Assembly: GCF_008831285.2 (NCBI RefSeq)
Contig: NC_045138.2
Coordinates: 13,094,571 to 13,158,570, forward strand
Reading direction: 5' to 3'
Source of the DNA: Nymphaea colorata
Lineage: Eukaryota > Streptophyta > Magnoliopsida > Nymphaeales > Nymphaeaceae
Length of the DNA: 64,000 nucleotides
The position numbers and the translations under genes are program-made. Positions 49,378 through 59,277 of this stretch are shown here, one piece after another; the stretch's first letter is position 1, and every line of letters starts with the position of its first letter. Under the pieces are notes generated by a model. That model did not search any database and had not been told where the DNA came from. It was given only the letters and a program-made list of their open reading frames with translations.

Positions 49378-51194
49378 ACTGCTGTCGATCTATAGCGGTG
49401 ATGGTTTGCGTGACGTCTCCCACCGTTGTAAATCTATAGTGGTGATCGACTTGAAAATGGTCATTTGTGATTAAAAACGGATATGAATATTTGATCAAAG
49501 GTCAGAAATGGTAAATCTGATTCATTCTAATCCATTGAGTGGGATGGAATTGAACCAACTTCACTCAATCTCTCTCTAGAGATCAATTTTCTGTTATTCT
49601 CTTCTCTTCTCTAAAAGGTCTCCCTAATTTTGCTTCTAGTCTCATATCCCCCTATGAATGACTCCAATCATATAAACGACATTAAACTTTATTGTGACAC
49701 AACTTTGATGAGGTATGAGATGCCTTCCATCACATTCATTGATTTTACAAAAGCGAAATTTCAAACAAAACGAATAAACATCAATAAACTTGGACACACA
49801 CAAAGGCTCTTGCATTTCCAGCAAAAGCGCATCTATCAAATTGACAAGACAATGCACGTTTGAAATTTTGATTAGGCAACCCCCTGAGAAGGCTCGGTGG
49901 GGCAAAGAAGGAGAAGAAAATCAAAGGGAGGAAAGGTAAAAACCAAAGCTGATCTTCATATTGGACAGCAAAGCAAGCCCAACAATGAAATCAAAAATTG
50001 CATATGTCATAGAATAAATGAAAACAAAGACACATATAGGGCGGTGTACAGTACCTTATTTACATAATCAGGTAGGAGTCCAGCTCATAATTGTATAAAA
50101 CTGGCCATGGAAGTAAAAACTAGTAGAGAATTTTGGGGAAATGCAAACAAGCTATGGAACAGCCAAAGAAGCTAGTAGAGAAGTTTGCATTATTGTGCCT
50201 TTGGCTGTTCAACAGCTTGCTTACATTTCCTTAGTTTCATTTGAAAGTACATGTGACAAAACATCACAGATAAGAACAACCAACGGAAACAGAAAAACTT
50301 AGCCATGTAGCAACCGTAAAATTATTTATTGTAAAGCCAATTATAGTGTGCAATTTTATAACTTTCTAAAAATAAAAAAGGAATGACAAGAGAATGGAAT
50401 ATTATGAACAGACAGAACCGCAAGGCGCCATCAAGATGCATACCTCAGCAGCATTGATTTTTGTCTGGCCCAAGAAACATAGCCTTCTAGATCAACTTCA
50501 ACACTTAAGTTCATAATAGCGGTACAAACCTAGGAAAATGTGTCAATCACAAAGTCTGTTATCAAATTGTTGAGTACACATCCCACAACCCATACCTCCA
50601 AACAACTTGTGACAGATCACATGATATATATATATATATGTTAGATTAATCTAAAAAAATATTTCCATATTCCAATGCTAAACATGACAATAGCAGGACA
50701 GGAAAATATAAGCTTAACCCATTGAATGTAACTCACCTTAAAAACAAGTTTCTTTAGCCGCTGTTTTATGCCATTTCTTACTTTTAAAAAGACCTTTTAA
50801 TTGTTTTTTAAATTGAACAGTTATTTACTATTTTGATGGGGAGCCCATAACGACCGAATAAAATTCAAATTGAAATAAAAAACAAAAAATCCCTGCCCAT
50901 TATACGTGAGATAAACAAAACGCTCGTTGGGGCAAATCTAATTTCTTTTTTCCTGCCCATTAAACCTGAGTTGAAGAATATGTCCGTTGCACGATTTTCC
51001 CGTAATCATATTTCCAGAAATTTCGGATCAGCTTTCCTATTCGATGAAAAAGCCCGTTAGGGCTGGCATGGTGAGCATCGGCTTCTGCCGCAGCCGCCGT
51101 CCTCCTCCTTGCAGCTTCCTTCATCGCAGCTCCCTCCTCTAGCCCTGCAGCTTCGTGGGTGAGTGGAACGGCGTTGGCGGTAAACAGTTTTCAT
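49378..51194 (+). repeat. S3 module, copy B
   Basis: Collinear with copy A from CACTGCTGTCGATCTATAGC to AAACAGTTTTC, with only scattered substitutions and small indels. It has the foldback (arms 50137-50168 and 50199-50230) and a short TA tract followed by GTTAGATTAATCTAAAAAAA, which copy A lacks. It sits directly downstream of S1 copy 2, unlike copy A, which has no S1 upstream. Confidence 0.85.
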
Positions 51195-51350
51195 ATGGCG
51201 GACAACAAAATGACTGTTTTGCAAGACACTTCTGAGGCCCCTTGTCCACCAAAGGCATTCTTAAGAGCATGAATTGATCTCCTGAACCCATGAACAAAGC
51301 GTACCTCTCAAAGGCTAACAACGTCAAGCAAGTATGCATTGGTCCTTTTG
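51195..51350 (-). repeat. Inverted copy of the 45.5-45.66 kb segment
   Basis: The reverse complement reads GGACCAATGCATACTTGCTT, TTTGAGAGGTACGCTTTGTT, GATCAATTCATGCTCTTAAG and CTTGCAAAACAGTCATTTTG, matching about 45500-45663. The last part merges into the 53-bp tandem repeat. Confidence 0.8.
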
Positions 51351-51541
51351 AGAGGTTGTGCCGCCCAGAGGAAGTCGCCAGCAAGTATGCATTGGTCCTT
51401 TTGAGAGGTTGTGCCGCCCAGAGGAAGTCGCCAGCAAGTATGCATTGGTCCTTTTGAGAGGTTGTGCCGCCCGGAGGAAGTCGCCAGCAAGTATGCATTG
51501 GTCCTTTTGAGAGGTTGTGCCGCCCAGAGGAAGTCGCCAGT
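51330..51541. repeat. 53-bp tandem repeat, four copies
   Basis: Units start AAGTATGCATTGGTCCTTTT at 51330, 51383, 51436 and 51489, an exact 53-bp period, and end GGAAGTCGCCAGC. Copies differ by one base at most (GCCCAGAGG versus GCCCGGAGG). The recent expansion starts at the edge of the inverted segment. Open frames on the minus strand through it are repeat artefacts because the frame shifts by two bases per unit. Confidence 0.95.
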
Positions 51542-52078
51542 ATGGCTAAGAGATGTAGTTGGCTGAAGATTTTCGAAGGCTAGACAATGGCAATTGGTGG
51601 TTTGGTGTAGTTTCAGGGTGTGTTGGAAGTCGACTGCAATTCCCCGGATGGGCCCAGGTGCTGCCAAACCGTAGCATACAAGTGAAGCAGCAGTGTAAAA
51701 CCTTCCATCACCGCTAGAGATTAGTATCGTAGATCAGTGCCTCAGTGACCAAGTGACCAGATGATTGAAGTTAAAGAGAGCTTAGGCCTATTTGATGGAG
51801 GGGAAGATGAGTACAATGGCTTCTTTTCTGCTGTTGAGCCGCACTCCTATGTTGACTGACCTTGCGAAGGGAATACCAAGGAAGAAGCAAGCTAAGTGGA
51901 TCGGTGCACTCCTTGTAGGCATACAGAGAGCTGCAGTTAGATGGCTTGCTACTATGGCTATGGCAGTACAGAAAACAGGATTGCCGAGTTAGTACTTCCA
52001 GGGGACTCAATGTCATGGAGGGCAGGAATGGAGCAGCAAATTTGGAGAAGATGGGTAATCAACAGCTTGTTTTCCAAT
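51542..52078. other. Insert between the two S1-S3 composites
   Basis: Unrecognised sequence with short frames only (for example ATGGAGGGGAAGATGAGTAC at about 51795). No domain. Confidence 0.4.
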
Positions 52079-54009
52079 GGGGCAGGCTGAACTCTCTAAA
52101 GTTGCTACCATTGGCTACCATTTTTCTAAAACCTGCTTGTGGGTAGAGAAAAAGACGGAGAGTCAACTGCAAGAATGATCCAGGCAGAATTGGAGAGGGG
52201 GCATGTAGGTGACTGAATTGTTAGTATTGTTGGAAGGGGAATTGTTAGTATCTGTCCGAAGGGGGACGAGACTGAAGCCTATAATAAATCCGAAAAGAAA
52301 TGATGCATTCTCTGGGATAGTAGGATCACATGTTCCCAAGAGTACTAAGCAGGTAGAGGCATATATTACAATTCAAGCATTTCCAAACCTTTAAAGAGGC
52401 ATTTCCAAACCTTTAAAGAAATCTGTTGACAAGATTGTCATGGAGTTTTCCAAAGAGAAAAGTGAAGAGATTGCTCAGCCTTCAGCACCTTTCTTAATCT
52501 CCTGAGGCACACCTTGTTGATGACCCATTTCCAACCAGTCACAGCAAACTCGTCTGATGAGCACTTCAAAGTTAATTTAATGGTTAGACTAACATTGATT
52601 GAAATTGCCAAAAAATTTAAGAAATATCGATGTTATATTCTGGCAGGTGTCGCCCAAGTTAGATGTTGTTCTCAGTGCCAGAAAGGGTAATTACACAATT
52701 AGTATGGGAGGAATGGAAGGGTAATTACACAATTAGTATTGGAGGAATGAAAGGGGCTGTTGAAGTTGTAGAGAGGGGAAAAGATTGCTACCTTGGTCGG
52801 CCCGCACTCTGATGGGCTACCTTGGTCACATTGCTTGAGAAGATCTGCAAAACAAACACAGGTTCCAATCTCTACTCACCGCGACCATAACATCAACACA
52901 GAACTATTGAAGTCATTCAATGGAGCAGGGGTTGCTTGCCAGGAAATGGGGAGGGGGAAGCAATTGCAAGATCTAAATCAATGTGTATGTAACCACCTCA
53001 GACACGAGGCATTACGAGGGAGAGGGTTCATGTTTTGGCAGATGCCTTGGGACAGCCCATGCGAAAAGCCCCAGCGACAGCCCAAATCTGATGGGCAAAA
53101 GAACCTGCAATCAACTTGATAGAAGCACAGATGTTCTGGTTCTGTTGGGGGTTAATCAAGGTTAATCAAGTAGTCAATGCACTGTGGGGGCCTGGACTGC
53201 ATCTCCTGGCTCAATGGAAGGCTCTTCTCGTACAACAACCATTTTTCTTTACACGTTGAGGAGAAAGTGTTTTTTAGGCATTGGGTATAAAATTCTAGTA
53301 GTGCTTATATATGGTCTAAGAACCACCACTAACCTTGAGAGTTTGGCCCTCTGGCGATGGATAACCCTAATCGGGGATTAGGAGTTCGAAGGGGGGACTC
53401 TTGTTAGGGGTGGCTGACACAAAGCCTTTCCAATAATTAAGTGTTTGGATTCACCTACCTAATATTGTTAGGTTTTTAACTTGACAATTTTGGATCAAAG
53501 GAAATTATCTTGAAATGTGCATTGGGTAACAACCAAGGTTTTCAAACCCAATGTGATAACTCGGATGAAGGCAATTTGAATTCCTACCATCTTTTTCGAG
53601 ATTCAGCTGTTGTTTTGATTGCAAACAGTCCTCCCCCAACAAACTAACTTCATTCTATGTTGGCACTTGGAGAATCCGTCCATCCTATTCATTGCTAAGT
53701 TGACATATCCTGTTCAGGACAGTGCTTGCTTGCTGTCATCTGAATAGTTTGTTCAAGTAGGATTTTGGATTGTTTCTCTCGGTACTTTAAACTGGAGACT
53801 GAAGAACGGAAGTAAATTCCTTTCATTTGTGTTGTCAACATAAAGTAAGGTTTGAGTGCACAGCATTCACGGGAGAAGCACAGCTGTTGTTTTCGCTTTG
53901 ATTCGTCTTGGACCAGCTGATCATAAAGGATGAGATAGAAAATTTGGTTCAAGAATTCCTTCAGTCATTCATTCGTAAATGAAACCGTTTTATTTGGTTT
54001 GGGAAATGA
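52079..54009 (+). repeat. S1 module, copy 3 (extended)
   Basis: Starts GGGGCAGGCTGAACTCTCTA as copy 1 does, then follows copy 2 to GAAATGAAACCG (about 53985). It has deletions at its start and an extra block at about 52861-53165 (GGTTCCAATCTCTACTCACC to GGGTTAATCAAGGTTAATCA) missing from copy 2. Private short tandem duplications occur: GCATTTCCAAACCTTTAAAG (about 52377-52420) and GGGTAATTACACAATTAGTA (about 52685-52747). No protein is recognised. Confidence 0.75.
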
Positions 54010-54825
54010 ACGTCATATGAAACGAGCTGCCACACCATACTTGATCTTTTGCGGTGATTAACTTCACCTCTGTACGGAGATGGTTGATGGCTATAGCGGT
54101 GATGGCATTCACTGCTGTATGATTCAATCTAATCCATTGAATGTGATGGAATTGAACCAACTTCACTCAATTTCTCTCTAGAAATCAGTTTCCTATAATT
54201 ATTTTATAAACTTTTCTCTTCTCTTCTCTAAAAGGTCTCCTCAATTTGCTTCTAGTCTAGTCTCCCTATGAATGAATCCAATCATATAAACGACACAAGT
54301 TCGTGCATCCATTTAATGTGACACAATTTTGATGAGGTATGAGATGCCTTTCATCACATTCATTGATTTTACACGCACGAAATTTCATACAAAGCGAATA
54401 AAGATCAGTGAACTTGGACGCACACAAAGGCTCTTGCATTTCTGGCAAAAGCGCATCTATCAAATTGACAAGACAATGCAAGTTTCAAATTTTGATTAGG
54501 CAACCCCCTGAGAAGGCAGGGTGGGGCAAAGAATGAGAAGAAAATCAAAGGGATGTCATAGAATAAATGAAAACAAAGAGACATATAGGGCGGTGTACAG
54601 TACCTTATTTACATAATAAGGTAATTGTATAAAACTGGCCATGGAAGTAGAAACTAGTAGAGAATTTTGGGGAAATGCAAGCATTCCTTAGTTTCATTTG
54701 AAAGTCCATGAACACAGATAAGAACAAGTAACGGAAACAAATAAACATTGCCATAAAATTATTATAAAGCCAATTATAGTGTGCAATTTCATTTTGACAG
54801 CCAAACCGCAATTCCTCAAGACCTG

Positions 54826-54880
<55 letters not shown>

Positions 54881-55265
54881 TTTCCACATTCAAATGCAAA
54901 ATTTCTAAAATACAGCGCATGACAGCAAAACATGCTAATAGCAGGACAGGAAAATATAAACTTAACCCATTGAATGTAAAATCTGAAAATTATAACTCAC
55001 CTTAAAAACAAGCTTCTTTTGCCGCTGTTTTATGCCAATTCTTACATTAAAAAAAGCATTTTAAAATTATTTAAATTGAATAGTTATTTACTATTTTGAT
55101 GAGGAGCCTGTAACGATAAAAAATTCCCTGCCCATTAAGCATGAGATGAACAAAATGTTCTTTGGGGCAAATCGAATTTCTTTTTTCCTGCCCATTAAGC
55201 GTGAGGTGAAGAAAATGTCCGTTGGAAAATATGAATGTAATCGCTATGCATCATAATATCCGTTA
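54010..55265 (+). repeat. S3 module, copy C (diverged, deleted)
   Basis: Follows S1 copy 3 in the same order as copy B follows copy 2. It keeps GCGGTGATTAACTTCACCTC, GCTATAGCGGTGATGGCATT, ATGAATGAATCCAATCATAT, GGGCGGTGTACAGTACCTTA and CTGCCCATTAAGC. It has lost about 0.5 kb in several deletions, including the whole foldback: at 54672 GGAAATGCAAGCA joins directly to TTCCTTAG. Confidence 0.8.
54828..54876. repeat. TA microsatellite in S3 copy C
   Basis: About 24 TA units at the site homologous to 39188-39213 and 50624-50639. Confidence 0.95.
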
Positions 55266-56061
55266 CGCATTGAAAATCGTGAGATCATTTGACTTTAAAG
55301 TTGGAAGAAGATTTACATACAGATATTAATTTTACCATAGTAAAAATCACCCTTGATATTGACATGATCTTAATAAAAAAATCACCATAAGATGAAGTAA
55401 GATAGATCGTTGGTGTAAATGTGAGTGATGAGGGGTGGTGAGGGATCAGAATAACTCCAGAAGATCGAGACAGAAAACCAAACCTGTGTTTATGCGCAAA
55501 GCAAAATGTGAGCTTTAAATGAGGAAGAGGATTGATCAAGAAAAGCAATTCCTATAACAAAAAGAAAGAGCGTGGAGACTGAAATAAGCAGATGTTGGGC
55601 AACATGGATTCTGCATTCCTTGAGTAACTAATTGCTTTCCATGTAGTCTGCTGGAGGCTACAGTTGTGGAGAAATGAAACCATTCATATATATTGCAATA
55701 ATAGTCTAATTAATGGAATATTACGATCAGCAGTTACTCTCGAATTGAAGGGAGTATTCCTAAGTTCACTCAGATTCCGAACCAATGCTAGACTATGGGG
55801 GCAAGAGAAAGAGGGCAGGGCTGCGGCCCTTTCATGCATTTCCCCCTTATGAGGAAATATGCTCCATTCAAATACTTTTATTTGACCACCAATTTAACCT
55901 TGAGAACTGAATAATCATAGCAGTAATTGGGCGTATTAGATGAACTGATTTTTTTTTTTTTGAATGTTATGGAGTTCTTAGTGGCATGGGAGCCGTCAAC
56001 TATTGGAGAAATCATCATGAGTGGATGGTTTATGTTCTCCATTATGGAAGCTTAAGCCTGT

Positions 56062-56105
<44 letters not shown>

Positions 56106-57382
56106 TATAGTTTTTTAAGTAAAACATATCGATTGCCTCTCTCCAAGGGTGGTGAAAGCAGGTGTAAGCAACGTGTGGGACATCTGCAAACGTAGACCCA
56201 CAAACAGTACATACTTTTATATAAGTTTTAAAGTAACTGGCTCTCAATAGGCAGCTGGCTTCGACGTTAGCAATAAGTGGTAAAGTAAGGTCCATTTAAG
56301 CTGCAAAGCGTTGTTTGATTGTACAAATAATCACCTTATATTTTTAAAAGAGAGTGAATTTTTTTCTCTCAGTAAGTGTCCAACCATTCCTTTAGCTTTT
56401 CAGTAAGAGTGTAAACAGGGCAACATTTTCTCCCTCAAAAAGAATTTTCGAATGTGTTATGCAAACTCTTCAAGGATTCGCAGCTTGCAGGCCTTGGTTT
56501 TAGCTTTTTTCTTACCTCGTTGGTACTGTTCCTCAAAATTTTTCTGCGCTCTCTCCTCATATCACCTAATAAATAAAGGTAGCAGCAAGAAAACTGAGTA
56601 TGAGGATTGCATGCATGGAAGGGAAGATGTGTCTGTAGACTCTGTACCATCATCCCTTTTATGCATCTGTATTTGTAGATAAGATTCCAAAGCAAGAATG
56701 CACCCGTGGATGAAATTACACACTTGAAAGAGGGTAGCAAGAGCTGAATGAGCTCAATTAGAGCACATCATCAAAATAATTAGTTTATCTTGCTCATGAG
56801 TGTTGATGCTTACTGCTACTGCATCTTATTGATGTCTTCTGAGTGGGATTCTCTCATAGGATTCAAAAAAATTGAGACACTGTCATGCTTGCTAAGAATG
56901 CAGAACAGATTGTCGTTTGGCATCCAGTTTATACTTTATATAACTGGAACAAACTTCTTGAATATACATGGCTGCATTTAGATATTCATGTATAATGAAT
57001 GTGACTTTCTGCTGTGTATAGATTATAGGCCATAGTAGGAGGAGCCATAATAAGAGAAGCTTGGCTTGGGATTCTTGTCTTTTGTGTGCCAGTTTTTCTT
57101 ATGACTCTATACAATTGGCTATCATTCTTATATTGAAATTTTCTCTGTTTCATGCCTGTTGTGACTCTTTACATAAGTTGGCCATTGTATGCCAACATTC
57201 TGTCTCTTTGCATCATCTCACCAGCTAAAGAATGGAGTCCCTTAAACAATTAGTGGTCTCTTGCATGTCTGTTTCTCATCGCTCTTGTATTTGTCTATCT
57301 TTTTTGCTTTGAGATTCTTCTCTGTTTTATGTACTGCCCATTGAGAGCCAACATAGTGTTAACTTTATTTTCATCTCATCAG
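55266..57382. other. Non-coding stretch with a TA microsatellite at 56066-56102
   Basis: AT-rich DNA upstream of the topoisomerase-like exons. The exons that should precede them in a topoisomerase are not visible here. The TA tract is about 18 units. Confidence 0.45.
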
Positions 57383-57779
57383 TTGGACAATGTTTCTGCG
57401 GGTATGACTGAATGGAAGAGTCTTTTGAACAATTACTGGACACGGTTTAGCAAGTACTGTGACCATGTGACCAAAGTTGATATTCGACAGGTATCCCTTG
57501 TTTCCAAATTGCTAATGAATTGCAGGAGATAATCCTTTTTAGGCTGTTGCTTATAAATTTATTTTTCTATTCGAATCTTTGTAAAACTCATATTAGGCAT
57601 TTCAGCTAGTTGTATGGTATGAAAATCCCTAAACAGCACAAAGGTGCAAGTTGTAATTACCTCTGCTTCTTGCTCTTCTCTTACTGGCCACTCTTCTTGC
57701 AGGTGGAACAGATGTTGGGAGAGACTTTTAAGGATCAATTATTCTCTTCTCTACTTATTAAACACAGAACTTGTCCTAG
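57383..57779 (+). pseudogene. Type IA DNA topoisomerase (organellar TOP1-like), two exons
   Basis: Two exons in matching phase 0. Exon 57383-57490 (after CATCAG, before GTATCC) encodes LDNVSAGMTEWKSLLNNYWT and then RFSKYCDHVTKVDIRQ. Exon 57703-57779 (after TTGCAG, before GTACTT) encodes VEQMLGETFKDQLFSSLL and IKHRTCPR. The pattern MExxLDxVxxGxxEWKxLLxxFWxxF followed by a CPxC zinc-binding start is the end of the catalytic core of bacterial-type topoisomerase I, which plants keep in nuclear genes for chloroplast and mitochondrial enzymes. Such enzymes relax negative supercoils through a tyrosine-DNA intermediate; the tyrosine would lie in earlier exons, not seen here. The second cysteine of the zinc motif and later exons are also not found downstream. 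The identification rests on motif memory without alignment. The two exons have no internal stop or shift. Confidence 0.5.
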
Positions 57780-59277
57780 GTACTTATGCTGGTGTACACT
57801 TCTTTTTTTTTTTTTTGGGTTCAACTAGTACCCTATTGCAGACTTATCTGGCTTCAGATATAATTTCCTGCACCTAATTTCTACCAAGCTTTCATGAATG
57901 ACCAAAGATGAGCAGAGGGAGATTTGATACTAACATATTAACCTATTGAGTTGTGAGTTTGATGGATGGGCTAATGCATTCAATGTTGCTTTTTCTTTTG
58001 GGGTGCTCAAAGTGGCCAATGCATGTACAAGGAAACGAATGGACATAAAAACACTTTCATATTTGTTGATATGGTAAATATTATTAAGCTATTTGCAAAA
58101 TTTGCTTGAGAAGTTTTCGACCAGAGCTAAAGAATTTTGTGTGACCAAGTTAAACATGAAAGGACAGAGAATTAGAAAAGAGCAAGGTACTCAAGAACTG
58201 ATATAATATGCACAAAAGTTTGTTTATAATGAAAAGTGCTGTCATATAAAATGACACTAGTGTGGCTGTGTTTTGCTTGTCACACAGACACAGGACTGTG
58301 TGCAGAAAATGATCTCGGATGTATTGATGATTCAGGGCTCCTGTCTCTCTCTCTCTCTCTCTCTCCAACTTTAAGTGAATCACAAAGTAAAAGAAAAAAA
58401 TATATGTAAAAATTGTAGCTTACAGCATTTGCTTATCTGGTAATAACAATTATCCTCCTCTGCGTTTGAGAGATTGAGTTTTCCACATGCAGCATCCGCT
58501 AGTTCCCACTACAACAAACATCGTTCATTGATTTTAATCAATATTTTGTCTTACCTTTCATTATAAAAGAAACAAACATATCTTAAAGGCATCATATCCA
58601 AAACTCTGATATGCACCTTATATCATATTTTAAGATAAAATTCATCAAGAGGACGACAAGGGTCCTCAGGACATAACATAATAAAGTACAAAAGATATAG
58701 TGACAATAGTTTGCCAAATAATCACGACTGTATCGTGACATAATACTATAAATCATAATAGAATTTGCACCTTTCCAAAATGAACAACTGCCAAAGCAGC
58801 TGGAACATATAAGAAATTGAAATCTAAGGATAAAAACGGTTCCTAGAACATAAAGTACAAGTTTAGTGATCCTCAAAAAAAGGAAACAAGTGAACCAGAA
58901 CTTGGTCATCTGTGCACATGAGCAATGTTTTTAAAGTTTAAACCCATTGACCCAGGATTCAACCAGGAATTAATTAAGTCATGACTCTGCAGTTTGACTC
59001 AGGAAGCAGTGAAAAAAAAACCACTGAGCAAGGAAGAGCATATTTTTAATGCTCTTCATTCAAGCCAAGGAATGTGATTCTTCAAATTGGCTAACAAAAT
59101 GGATGGTTCAAACATTGACAGGTCAGAAACTTAGAAATAAGTGCCATAACAATATTAAAGTATAGCACAGTGCTTTAGCTCATCCTTATAGGAGTTCAGC
59201 AGCGATTAACAGAATGCCACATACAGAAATAGCTCGTTTGAAACAGCCATGAGATGCAAAGCAAGGAAAAAACTAAC
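57780..59277. other. Non-coding stretch; CT microsatellite and a CACTACAACAAA motif
   Basis: CT repeats lie at about 58343-58366. CACTACAACAAACATCG at 58507 matches the start of many plant CACTA-element termini, but no inverted partner was found nearby. The expected last exons of the DUF300 gene (minus strand) and of the topoisomerase (plus strand) are not visible. Confidence 0.4.

Noticed and set aside
51330-51541. 53-bp repeats considered as a CRISPR array
   Set aside because: Units are contiguous with no spacers, and the host is a plant nuclear genome.
51139-51667. Two 119-residue minus-strand open frames over the 53-bp repeat
   Set aside because: The period of 53 is not a multiple of three, so the same repeat is read in three frames. 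This is not a conserved protein repeat.
46388-56102. Open frames reading YIYIYIYI
   Set aside because: Direct translation of TA microsatellites.
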